Positions 43,296 through 51,277 of a stretch of DNA of 64,000 bases are shown here, in pieces. How positions within the stretch are numbered: position 1 is the first letter of the stretch; every line of letters begins with the position of its first letter. This DNA comes from Desulfovibrio sp. (GTDB taxonomy: Bacteria; Desulfobacterota; Desulfovibrionia; Desulfovibrionales; Desulfovibrionaceae), in the NCBI GenBank assembly GCA_017396005.1, contig JAFQNG010000058.1, positions 1 through 64,000 of the forward strand, in the 5' to 3' direction. The position numbers and the translations under genes were made by a program. Under the pieces are notes generated by a model that worked only from the letters and a program-made list of their open reading frames with translations, was not told the origin of the DNA and ran no database searches.

Positions 43296-43928
43296 TTAGT
43301 CCTCCAGGAGAATGATATGCAGTTCCAGCGGGCCGTGCACGCCCACGGCGGCCACGCGCTCAATGTCGGCAGTGCGGCTGGGGCCGGTGATCAGTGTAGT
43401 ATAGGTAGCAGACGACGCATTGATACGCTGGCGCATAATCTGCGCAATGGAGGGCAGGTCAGGATAGATGGTGGACTTGCGCAGCAGAATGATATGTGTT
43501 TCAGAGATCATGCCGGCCAGGCGCACATCTTCACTGTCGGTATTCATGAGGCATGTGCCGCTGGCGGCCACACCCAGCTCAGCGCACGAAAAGCCCACAT
43601 CAATACCTGCCAGATGCTTGCGCAGACCATTACGGATACAGGCAAAACCCTTGGCCTTGCAGGCTTCTTCCAGAACGGAAAAATCTTCATCGCCAAGATC
43701 AGGTGCTGCCACTACACGCTGCACACGGGTGGGCATCTTATTGGGCCCCAAGGGGCCCCTGGCAACACCAGGCTCATCGGCCAGCAGTTCAGCCGGCTCT
43801 TTCTTTTCGCAGACATCCACCACATACTGCAGGGCTGCGGCCATGCTGGGCAGCTCCTGCACCACGGCGTTGACGAGTGCGGCCTTGGCGCTGAAGGCCT
43901 CGACCAGTTCCTGATTCACGGGGGGCAT
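43296..43928 (-). CDS. lutC: Lactate utilisation protein LutC (LUD domain)
   Basis: 210 residues from ATG 43928 (GAAGGAG upstream). LUD domain: VGFSCAELGVAASGTCLMNTDSEDVRLAGMISETHIILL near residue 125-165 and TLITGPSRTADIERVAAVGVHGPLELHIILLED at the C-terminus, which is characteristic of LutC/YkgG. A subunit of the LutABC L-lactate dehydrogenase complex. Coupled to the downstream fusion gene by a 4-bp gap. Confidence 0.93.
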   Translation of the reverse strand: MPPVNQELVEAFSAKAALVNAVVQELPSMAAALQYVVDVCEKKEPAELLADEPGVARGPLGPNKMPTRVQRVVAAPDLGDEDFSVLEEACKAKGFACIRNGLRKHLAGIDVGFSCAELGVAASGTCLMNTDSEDVRLAGMISETHIILLRKSTIYPDLPSIAQIMRQRINASSATYTTLITGPSRTADIERVAAVGVHGPLELHIILLED

Positions 43929-44043
43929 AATCTTCTCCTTCCCTATGAGGGATATTGTTTTCCTTATCACGCTTGTTCTCAAGCTGCAACAGGATTGGAA
44001 ACAAAATATGCAACAATTCTGCCGTATTCACCGGCGGCCTCAG

Positions 44044-44074
44044 GACGGCCAGGCCAGGGTATGGCCCGGCCGTC
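44044..44074 (-). other. Large hairpin between glcF-like gene and lutC
   Basis: A 13-bp stem (one G-U pair) GACGGCCGGGCCA/TGGCCTGGCCGTC with a 5-nt loop begins 5 nt after the glcF-like stop on the minus strand. No T-run. It may protect the upstream mRNA segment or act as a partial terminator within the lactate operon. Confidence 0.6.
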
Positions 44075-44078
44075 GCTG

Positions 44079-45368
44079 TTACAGAGATTCTGCGTATATC
44101 TCTATCGGATGTTTGACGCGCACATTGTCCTGATTATGCGAGAGCACGTCTTCCAGCTGCATCATGCAGGCCGGGCAGCCAGTAGCCACCACTTCTGCCC
44201 CGCTGGCAGCCACATTATCGCGTTTTCTCTGGCCAATCTTGCGGGAGTAATCATAATGGAAGAGATTGAACGAACCGCCGCAGCCGCAGCAGCGATCAGC
44301 CTCGGCCATTTCCTGCAGGGTATAGGCTGAGTTGGCCCCTATGAGTGTACGGGGCTGTGACGAGATGCCAAGAGACTTCTTGAGATGGCAGGAGTCGTGG
44401 AAGGTGACCTTTGTGGCGTTGGCTGCCGGCTCCACAGCCTGTACCTTGAGTACGTCTACCAGAAAGGCATTGATATCCATGGTTTTGGCAGCCACTCTGG
44501 CTGCCCGCTCTGCGGCAGCCTCGTCCAGCCGGCTGGCATAGCGCGGCCAGTACTCCTTGATGGTGGCCGTGCAGGAGCCGCAGGGCGTCACCAGATAATC
44601 AAAGGCCACTGGATTGAGCAGATCCAGATTGACCTGCATCTGCCTGAGCATGCCGTCGGCATCGCCCGATGAAAGTGCAGGAATGCCGCAGCAGGCCAGA
44701 CCGGCAGGCATGAAGACCGCCACCTCATGGTGTCTGAGCACCTTGAGGCAGGCTTCGGCCATATCCACATACATCTTGTCGCCCATGCAACCGGGGTAAA
44801 AGGCCACGCGCAGTCCACCCGGTCGACGCGCCTCGCTGATGCTGCCGTAGCGGGCGTGCAGAGGCTTTTTGGCCAGGGGCCGCATATGACGGTCGCCCAG
44901 CATGAAATCCAGCATGGGCGCACAGACAGTGCCCTGGGCATCCTTGCTCTTGCGGAAAACGCAGCCCTGCATGGTGGCACCCACGCGCATGGCAAAGTTG
45001 AACAGCCCCGGTTTGGGCAGAAGGGTGCGGAAGACCATCTTCTTGACCGGATGCAGGCCCAGATAGGCGTTGACCACCTCGCGTGCCTCCACAAAGATGT
45101 CCATGATATGCACACCGGGAGGGCAGGATGCCTGGCAGGAGCCGCACAGGAGGCAGCGGCCCAGCTTGTCGGCCACTGCCTCAGGGTCCTGTATCATTTC
45201 ATGGGCAAGATTGTTGATGAGGGCCAGCTTGCCACGGGCCACGTCTGCCTCATAGCCGGAAGCCCCGAACATGGGGCATACGGCCTGACACAGCCCGCAG
45301 CGCATGCAGGCAACGATCTTGTCATCCAGCGCCATAAGGCGCCGGGCCAGTTGGGACAGGCTGTTCAT
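44079..45368 (-). CDS. D-lactate/glycolate dehydrogenase Fe-S subunit (GlcF-like)
   Basis: 429 residues. Two 4Fe-4S motifs at the N-terminus (CMRCGLCQAVCPMFG ~21-35; CLLCGSCQASCPPGV ~72-86) and two CCG domains (YPGCMGDKMYV, CCGIPAL, TPCGSC; DSCHLKKSLG, CCGCGGSFNLF, CPACMMQLED). It accepts electrons from the FAD subunit encoded immediately upstream (2-bp gap) and passes them to the membrane pool or a heterodisulfide-reductase-like partner. Confidence 0.93.
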   Translation of the reverse strand: MNSLSQLARRLMALDDKIVACMRCGLCQAVCPMFGASGYEADVARGKLALINNLAHEMIQDPEAVADKLGRCLLCGSCQASCPPGVHIMDIFVEAREVVNAYLGLHPVKKMVFRTLLPKPGLFNFAMRVGATMQGCVFRKSKDAQGTVCAPMLDFMLGDRHMRPLAKKPLHARYGSISEARRPGGLRVAFYPGCMGDKMYVDMAEACLKVLRHHEVAVFMPAGLACCGIPALSSGDADGMLRQMQVNLDLLNPVAFDYLVTPCGSCTATIKEYWPRYASRLDEAAAERAARVAAKTMDINAFLVDVLKVQAVEPAANATKVTFHDSCHLKKSLGISSQPRTLIGANSAYTLQEMAEADRCCGCGGSFNLFHYDYSRKIGQRKRDNVAASGAEVVATGCPACMMQLEDVLSHNQDNVRVKHPIEIYAESL

Positions 45369-45370
45369 GT

Positions 45371-46756
45371 CTAGATCCCCACCAGCTTTGTGGCGTTGAG
45401 CAGGCCCTTGGGGTCAAGAGCTCGACGCAGACGCTGCGAGAAGAGTATGGTACCGCGAGAGGTTTCCTTTTCCATCCACTTGGCCTTGGCCGTACCGATA
45501 CCGTGCTCGCCCGACAGCGTGCCCTGCAGTTTGATGGCGGTATCGAACAGTTCGTCGATGGCCTCCTCCACCCTCTGGAATTCGTCGTGATCCCGCCTGT
45601 CGCAAAGGAAGGTGGGGTGCAGGTTGCCATCGCCTGCATGGCCAAAGGTACCCATTTCCAGCCTGTATTTCCGGGCGATCTCGTTGATGGCCTTCATCAT
45701 GGCCGGAATCTGCGAGCGTGGCACAGTGGCGTCTTCCAGCACTGTGGTGGGCCGGCAGCGGGCCAGCACAGGCAGGGCCATGCGGCGGGCTTCCCACAGC
45801 TTGAACTTTTCGGCCGCATCCCTGGGCACCAGCACTTCTGAAGCCTTGTTGGCCCTGAGCACTCGTTCTACAGCAGCAGCATCGTCTTCCACCTGGGCGG
45901 GATGACCGTCCACCTCAATGAGCAGCATGGCTGCCGCCTCGCGCGGCAGGCCCGCCTTGGTGAAATCGTCCACACGCACAATGGTGTTGTTATCGAGAAA
46001 TTCCAGCGTACAGGGCACCACATGGGCGGCAATGATACCTGCCACAGCTTCGGCAGCATTCTGCAGCTCGTCAAAGACAGCCACCAGGGCCCTGGACGCC
46101 CTGGGCGGCGGCACCAGCTTGAGAATGGCCTGCGAAATGACCCCCAGAGTACCTTCGGCCTGCACCATCATGCCCGGCAGATTGTAGCCGGTGACGCATT
46201 TGACCGTGCGCGAGCCTGACTTGACCAGCTCACCCGTGGCATCGAAGAATTCGATACCCATGAGATAGTCCTTGGTGACGCCGTACTTGAGGCCACGCAG
46301 ACCGCCCGCATTCTCAGAAATATTGCCGCCAATGGTAGAAACAGCCTGAGAGCCGGGGTCCGGAGGATAGAAAAGATTCTTCCTGGCAACAGCAGCGGCA
46401 AAGTCTGCCGTGACCACGCCCGGCTCCACCACGGCATAAAGGTCGTTGACATTGATTTCAAGAATACGGTTCAGACCGTTGGTCAGAATGACCACTGTGT
46501 CAGTGCTGTCGGGTATGGTACCACCTGAAAGGTTGGTTCCCGCTCCGCGCACAGTCATGGGAATGCCCTCGTCATAGAGCTTTTTGACACACTGTCCCAG
46601 ATGTTCTGTAGTGCCGGGGCGTATGACCATGGCGGGCGTCACCGGCGTCAGTACCGCAGAGTCATAGGAGTAACTTTGAAGATCGGCTACTGAGGTAAGA
46701 ACATTTTCCTTGCCGAGCAGGGCTTCAAAATCTTTGATCAGCGCCTGGCTTACCAT
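45371..46756 (-). CDS. FAD-linked D-lactate/glycolate dehydrogenase (GlcD-like)
   Basis: 461 residues. FAD_binding_4 domain at residues ~35-175 (VIRPGTTEHLGQCVKKLYDEGIP, VRGAGTNLSGGTIP, STIGGNISENAGGLRGLKYG), with a FAD-oxidase C-terminal domain (GTFGHAGDGNLHPTFL, LSGEHGIGTAKAKWM). It oxidises a 2-hydroxy acid, by context D-lactate, to pyruvate. First gene of the lactate operon; AGGAGG lies 5 nt before the ATG. Confidence 0.93.
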   Translation of the reverse strand: MVSQALIKDFEALLGKENVLTSVADLQSYSYDSAVLTPVTPAMVIRPGTTEHLGQCVKKLYDEGIPMTVRGAGTNLSGGTIPDSTDTVVILTNGLNRILEINVNDLYAVVEPGVVTADFAAAVARKNLFYPPDPGSQAVSTIGGNISENAGGLRGLKYGVTKDYLMGIEFFDATGELVKSGSRTVKCVTGYNLPGMMVQAEGTLGVISQAILKLVPPPRASRALVAVFDELQNAAEAVAGIIAAHVVPCTLEFLDNNTIVRVDDFTKAGLPREAAAMLLIEVDGHPAQVEDDAAAVERVLRANKASEVLVPRDAAEKFKLWEARRMALPVLARCRPTTVLEDATVPRSQIPAMMKAINEIARKYRLEMGTFGHAGDGNLHPTFLCDRRDHDEFQRVEEAIDELFDTAIKLQGTLSGEHGIGTAKAKWMEKETSRGTILFSQRLRRALDPKGLLNATKLVGI

Positions 46757-46823
46757 GAATCCTCCTTACTGCTGCTGCCAGAAGTAACATCCCGCGCCGC
46801 AGCGTCTGCTGCCAGAGCGCGGG

Positions 46824-46853
46824 TATATACAGGGCAATAGCATTTTTTCACAA
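46824..46853 (-). promoter_or_regulatory. Probable promoter of the lactate operon
   Basis: On the minus strand TTGTGA (46853-46848), 18-nt spacer, TATATA (46829-46824). The start would be about 60 nt before glcD. The region up to 46925 is AT-rich with no gene. Confidence 0.5.
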
Positions 46854-46925
46854 ATTTTTCATTTTTACAGTAGCAAAGCACTCAGAAAAAAGAAAGCCCC
46901 ATACTGGTATGACAAGCAAAGTCTT

Positions 46926-47384
46926 TTAACATCCTGCCAGCGCACAGATAAAAGCAAAGGCCGCAGCCTCCACCGGCTGCACTGACAGACGACTGCCACG
47001 GCGCAGCAGCTCCATACCCGCAAGCTCAGGGCAGACAGACAGGGCCCTGCGCGTCAGTGGCCGTTCCAGAGGGCGCACAAGACGTACGTCCACCATGTGC
47101 CAGATGGGTTTTTCAGGCGTGGCCCTGGGGTCGAAGTGCTGATTTTCCGGGTCCAGGGCTGTATGGTCGGGATAGGCCTGGCGGCAGACCTCCACCAGCC
47201 CCACAATGGCGGGCGTCTTCCCGCTGTGGTAGAAAAAACCCAGATCCCCCTTGTGCATGGCGCACATAAAATTACGGGCCTGGTAGTTACGTACGCCATC
47301 CCATGACGTTATCTGCCCGGGAGCATTTTCCAGATCCTGCCAGGAAAAACAGCCCGGCTCTGTCTTGAACAGCCAGTAATTCAT
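46926..47384 (-). CDS. EVE-domain protein
   Basis: 152 residues, essentially a single EVE domain: MNYWLFKTEPGCFSWQDL, SWDGVRNYQARNFM and GDLGFFYHSGK are diagnostic. EVE proteins are PUA-like modified-base readers. The substrate is unknown. It diverges from the esterase at 47444. Confidence 0.93.
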   Translation of the reverse strand: MNYWLFKTEPGCFSWQDLENAPGQITSWDGVRNYQARNFMCAMHKGDLGFFYHSGKTPAIVGLVEVCRQAYPDHTALDPENQHFDPRATPEKPIWHMVDVRLVRPLERPLTRRALSVCPELAGMELLRRGSRLSVQPVEAAAFAFICALAGC

Positions 47385-47443
47385 CTTTACTCCTGTATTT
47401 ACATGCCCCTTGCATCAGGCTCACGGGCGCGGTAGCATGGCGC

Positions 47444-48052
47444 ATGCTTGCTTTCATACACGGTTTCAACTCCAGTGCGGCCAGCCGTACCTTCGGCCTG
47501 CTGCGCGAGGTTTTTCCCCTGGCAGCAGCGCTGGAATATCCCAGCGGCGGCTACTTTGCCGATAATCTCGCCCTCCTGCAAGGTCAAATAGCAACGATAA
47601 CTGGTGCTGGCTCCAAAGATCCAGGGGCAGCACTCGTTCTGGCAGGCTCTTCTCTGGGCGGCTTTTATGCTGCGCAGCTTTCGACCATGTTGCACTGCCC
47701 CTGCGCCCTCATCAATCCTGTCATCAGACCACATGATGCATTGAGACCCTTTGTGGGGCGACAACGACATTTCCATACCGGGGAGGAATGGGAGTTCACC
47801 GCAGCCGCCTGTGAAAGCTACGCCGTCTTTTCTGACCCGCGCACGACTGCCCTGCCCCGCCTCCTCGTACTGGGCCTGTCTGACGAACTGCTGGACCCGC
47901 TGCAGAGCCTGGCCTACTGGCAGGGTCACGCCCACATACACACCACGCAGGACGGGCACAGCCTGGCCGCACCTGACGCCGTTTTACTGGACTGGCTGCG
48001 TCAGCAGGAGGAGACGCAGACGCGCGCGGAAGACGAGACGCCTTTCCTATAG
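47444..48052 (+). CDS. YqiA/YcfP-type alpha/beta-hydrolase
   Basis: 202 residues. FIHGFNSSAASRT at the N-terminus, nucleophile elbow GSSLGGFYAAQL (Ser ~71), LINPVIRPHDAL, and a C-terminal DGHSL supplying the His. Length and motifs match the UPF0227/YqiA esterases. Cytoplasmic, with no signal peptide. Physiological substrate unknown. No clear SD is seen upstream. Confidence 0.85.
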   Translation: MLAFIHGFNSSAASRTFGLLREVFPLAAALEYPSGGYFADNLALLQGQIATITGAGSKDPGAALVLAGSSLGGFYAAQLSTMLHCPCALINPVIRPHDALRPFVGRQRHFHTGEEWEFTAAACESYAVFSDPRTTALPRLLVLGLSDELLDPLQSLAYWQGHAHIHTTQDGHSLAAPDAVLLDWLRQQEETQTRAEDETPFL

Positions 48053-48190
48053 GCCAGCCCTGCGGGCAGGACAACGCCTCCCATAGGAAAAATCCCCAAG
48101 AGTGTGCTCCAAAATCAGGAAGCTCCTGATGGCTCCTCCCGGCTTTGAAACGTAGAATATCATACGTCAAACGCCAAAAGGGAGAAACAT

Positions 48191-48754
48191 ATGAGCCAGA
48201 GCACAGTCAAGGAAATAATGATACCCTGTTCTGAACTGTCTTCCATCAGTGCCGATGCTTCCCTTGGGGAAGCCATTCTGGCCCTGGGTGAAGTGGTGGA
48301 TGCCTTCCGCCATGGCGGACGCAGCTCGCGTGTGCTGCTGGTCACAGATTCCACAGGCCGCATGGTGGGCAAACTCACGCCCGTAGACATCCTGCGTGGC
48401 ATGGAAGCCCCTGCCAATCGTATGGCACATGGGGCAGACGATGCCCGCCTTGGCCGCGTGCACTGCGTTATCGACAGCTGCCTTGCGCAGGAACGCAGGG
48501 ACTCACTGCCCTGGGATACAGCGGGCAGCCTTTCCCGTACGGTGAAGGTACGCGATATCATGCAAAAAATCGGTAAGGATCAGCTTGTGAACGAAAATGA
48601 CAATCTCAATGAGGTTGTACATCATTTTGCCAAAAGCAGACACAACAATCTTTTTGTCGCTGGTGCCCGAGGCAATCTGGTAGGCGTGCTGGACGTATCT
48701 GCCTTCTACGGTGTTCTGACCGATAACGTCAAACGACTTTGCCCGGCCGCCTGA
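48191..48754 (+). CDS. CBS-domain protein (copy 1)
   Basis: 187 residues with two CBS motifs: around residues 3-85 (EIMIPCSELSSISADASLGEAILAL ... GRMVGKLTPVDILRGME) and 118-183 (KVRDIMQKIG ... NNLFVAGARGNLVGVLDVSAFYGVL). It is a paralogue of the gene at 49127-49687 along its whole length. CBS pairs bind adenine nucleotides and commonly gate transporters or enzymes. GGGAG lies ahead of the ATG; a terminator follows. Confidence 0.88.
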   Translation: MSQSTVKEIMIPCSELSSISADASLGEAILALGEVVDAFRHGGRSSRVLLVTDSTGRMVGKLTPVDILRGMEAPANRMAHGADDARLGRVHCVIDSCLAQERRDSLPWDTAGSLSRTVKVRDIMQKIGKDQLVNENDNLNEVVHHFAKSRHNNLFVAGARGNLVGVLDVSAFYGVLTDNVKRLCPAA

Positions 48755-49126
48755 CGGCCGTCACTACCTTCCCTCCTGAAAAACACCCTCCTGTCTCACC
48801 TTTTACGGCCATACGCCGCCCTCATGGCCTGAAGAGCATCTTCAGGCCATTTTCTGTTCCAGATTTGTATAATTTTTTTATGTATAATCCTTTTACATTT
48901 TTCATTGACAACGCCTAAAAAGTATACGATTGTGAAAAAAATAACCATATTTGAATCTTCATGTCTGATCAGATCGCTCAAGGGCGCACAGACAGGCAGG
49001 GCATAATGCCACTTTCAGCTATGCAAAGGAGGTTTACCCTGACAAGGACTGGCGGTAGCGACGGTAGGGGGAAAAACCGACAATACCACCCTGATCAAAG
49101 CATATGCAGCATTTAGGAGGATGTTT
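48755..49126 (+). promoter_or_regulatory. Intergenic leader of the second CBS gene
   Basis: 372 bp. A terminator at 48824-48853 is followed by a very AT-rich stretch (48860-48960) with a possible promoter TTGACA (48905-48910), 17 nt, GATTGT (48928-48933), then a ~190-nt leader. The leader contains AAAGGAGG (49025-49032) with no ATG at proper distance. The frame beginning at CTG 49039 runs 25 codons to a TAG at 49114 that touches the AGGAGG of the CBS gene. I cannot assign a riboswitch family. Confidence 0.35.
48824..48853 (+). terminator. Rho-independent terminator of CBS gene 1
   Basis: 12-bp stem ATGGCCTGAAGA/TCTTCAGGCCAT with a 3-nt loop, then TTTC, 69 bp after the stop. Confidence 0.75.
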
Positions 49127-49687
49127 ATGTATCGACGTTCTATCAAGGACCTGATGGTTCCTGCGGCGGAGATGTATTCCGTCGATCTTGATGCGTCTTT
49201 CGTGGACGCCATGACGGCTCTGGCCAATGCTCTGGCCGAATTCAAGTCAGGCAAGCGTCAGAGCCGTGTGCTCATTGTCAAGGACAAGGCCGGCAAGATG
49301 GTCGGCAAACTCTCTCCGGCGGACGTCATCCGCAGCATGGAACCCAATTATGACAAAATCATCAACAGCGAGACCAGCTCACGTGTCGAGCAGTTTGACT
49401 ATGTCATCGACAAACTGCGTCAGGGACTGGAAAGCGCCTCCACGCCGTGGGACAATCTGATACAGATCGCGCGTACCCACAAGGTGCGCGACATGGTGCG
49501 CAAGCCCTCACAGATTCAGATGATCAATGAAAACGAAAGCCTCAACGAGGCCTTCCACCGTTTCGTCCTCCGCAGGCACAACAACCTTTTCGTCACAGAC
49601 GACAAGGGCAATCTCGTGGGCGTGCTGGACATGCCCTCGCTGTACAGTGCCATTGTGGAAAAGGTCAAGGAAGGACTGGACAGCTGA
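49127..49687 (+). CDS. CBS-domain protein (copy 2)
   Basis: 186 residues. AGGAGG at 49115-49120 puts the start at ATG 49127 (6 nt spacing); the ATG at 49121 directly abuts the SD. Two CBS motifs: SIKDLMVPAAEMYSVDLDASFVDAMTAL ... MVGKLSPADVIRSMEP and KVRDMVRKPSQIQMINENESLNEAFHRFVLRRHNNLFV. It lies 50 bp upstream of an SLC13 transporter and may be its nucleotide-sensing regulator (inference). Confidence 0.88.
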   Translation: MYRRSIKDLMVPAAEMYSVDLDASFVDAMTALANALAEFKSGKRQSRVLIVKDKAGKMVGKLSPADVIRSMEPNYDKIINSETSSRVEQFDYVIDKLRQGLESASTPWDNLIQIARTHKVRDMVRKPSQIQMINENESLNEAFHRFVLRRHNNLFVTDDKGNLVGVLDMPSLYSAIVEKVKEGLDS

Positions 49688-49737
49688 ACCGGCTCTTTCC
49701 TGTCTCATAACCTGCCATCACCTGAATCGGAGTTTTT

Positions 49738-51189
49738 ATGAGCGAACAGGCAACTCCCATGACCCCTGATGCCGTGGAAGAATCTCAGGAAGCAAAGTTC
49801 AACGGCAAGTCTGTCATCATCAAGCTGGCCATTGCCCTTGCCCTGGGCATCTTTGTCTACATACTGCCCACACCGGCCGAGCTGCCCCCGGCCGGGCACC
49901 GTCTGGCCGCCGTTCTCGTGCCGGTCATCTTTCTCTGGGTTTCCGAGGCCATCCCCATCGGTATCACCGCCCTGCTGGCCACGGCAGGCATGATAGCCTT
50001 CAAGGTGACACCCACCAGAGACGCATGGGCACCCTATGCCAACCAGGCCGTCATGTTCGTCATGATGATCATCATGTTCGGCGTGGTGCTCAATGAGGTG
50101 GGACTGGCCAAGCGTCTGCTCTTCTGGATACTGAAGTTCGCGGGCACCAATGTGAAGAAACTCAGCTTCTTCATCGCCTTTACCTGCACCATGCTGGCCA
50201 CCATCTTCCATGACGCCACGGTGACCATCATCATGCTCTTTGCCATTCTGCCCATCTTTGCCGCCATGGGCATCACGGCCAAGAACAGCAACAATCTCAG
50301 CAAATTCTTCATTATCCTCATCCCGCTGGCCTCGTCTGCCGGCGGTTTCGGCACCCTGCTGGGCGGCGGCCGCTGCCCCCTAGCCGTGGACATCACCACC
50401 AAGTACATCAAGGACACCACTGGAGTGGATATCCACATCGGCTTCCTGCAGTACATGATGATCGAATTCCCCATTTCCATATTCACGGCCATTGCCACCT
50501 GGGTGGTCTGCTATCTCATCTTCCGCCCCAAGGAAAAGGAACTGCCCGCTTCCGTGAAGATCGAGACCATGCCGCCCATGAGCACGGCTGAAAAGGGCGT
50601 GGCCTTGGTCTTTGTGGCCGCCTTCATCCTCTGGTTCCTGGGTGACCTGACCAAGCTGCATCTTACCGTTGTGGCTGCTCTGGCTCTCTTCGGTTTCTGC
50701 GCCCCCGGCTGGGTCAGCTTCAAGACCATTTGCGACAAGTTCCCTTGGGAATCTTGGATCGTCTTTGGCTCCGGCGTGTCTCTTGGCGCGGCCATGCTTT
50801 CCAGCGGCCTGGGCAAATTCCTGGCCATTTCGGTACTGCCCCTCCTGGAAGGCCAGAGCCAGTTTGTTACCTACTACGGTATGGGCCTCTTCGGCTCTGC
50901 CCTGTCCAGCATCATGAGCAACTCTGCGGCAGTGGCCCTCAGCCTGCCCATCACCCTGCCCATGGCCTCGCTCATGAACATGAGCGTGGAATCCGTGGGT
51001 ATGCTCTCGCCCATGAGCACCTCCTTCATCATGCTGGTCATCGGCTGCCCGCCCACCATCATTGCCTACAGCACGGGCTTCTTCTCGCAGATTGACTTCG
51101 TGAAGGTAGCTGTGCCCTGGTGTCTCACCCTCCTCCTGGTCAGTGTGCTTGGCGTACTGATCTACTGGCCCATGATCGGCTTCGGTTAA
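49738..51189 (+). CDS. SLC13/DASS family anion symporter
   Basis: 483 residues with about 11-12 membrane segments. Family features: SEAIPIGITALLATAGMIAF, FHDATVTIIMLFAILPIF, ASSAGGFGTLLGGGRCPLAVDI, and the C-terminal SNSAAVALSLPITLPMA. Sodium-coupled uptake of dicarboxylates or sulfate; in a sulfate reducer sulfate is plausible, but the sequence does not decide. Probably co-transcribed with the CBS protein upstream and ended by the terminator at 51222. Confidence 0.88.
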   Translation: MSEQATPMTPDAVEESQEAKFNGKSVIIKLAIALALGIFVYILPTPAELPPAGHRLAAVLVPVIFLWVSEAIPIGITALLATAGMIAFKVTPTRDAWAPYANQAVMFVMMIIMFGVVLNEVGLAKRLLFWILKFAGTNVKKLSFFIAFTCTMLATIFHDATVTIIMLFAILPIFAAMGITAKNSNNLSKFFIILIPLASSAGGFGTLLGGGRCPLAVDITTKYIKDTTGVDIHIGFLQYMMIEFPISIFTAIATWVVCYLIFRPKEKELPASVKIETMPPMSTAEKGVALVFVAAFILWFLGDLTKLHLTVVAALALFGFCAPGWVSFKTICDKFPWESWIVFGSGVSLGAAMLSSGLGKFLAISVLPLLEGQSQFVTYYGMGLFGSALSSIMSNSAAVALSLPITLPMASLMNMSVESVGMLSPMSTSFIMLVIGCPPTIIAYSTGFFSQIDFVKVAVPWCLTLLLVSVLGVLIYWPMIGFG

Positions 51190-51221
51190 CAGGCCGGCCA
51201 CAAGCCGGAATTGAACAGACA

Positions 51222-51262
51222 GGCCCCCGATGCCAAAGGCATTGGGGGCCTTATCCTTATTT
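51222..51262 (+). terminator. Rho-independent terminator of the SLC13 gene
   Basis: 13-bp stem GGCCCCCGATGCC/GGCATTGGGGGCC (one G-U) with a 3-nt loop followed by a T-rich tail. It also faces the end of the convergent symporter gene. Confidence 0.85.
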
Positions 51263-51277
51263 CAGGCAGATGAACGG

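Noticed and set aside
42236..43315. 359-codon plus-strand frame opposite the LutB-LutA fusion
   Set aside because: Shadow frame; the minus-strand product has all Fe-S motifs.
48796..48981. 61-codon minus-strand ORF in the CBS intergenic region
   Set aside because: It runs through a terminator hairpin and AT-rich promoter-like DNA, with no RBS.
49021..49116. 31-codon ORF starting at ATG 49021 before the second CBS gene
   Set aside because: No SD precedes this ATG and the peptide has no recognisable feature; kept only as part of the leader observation.
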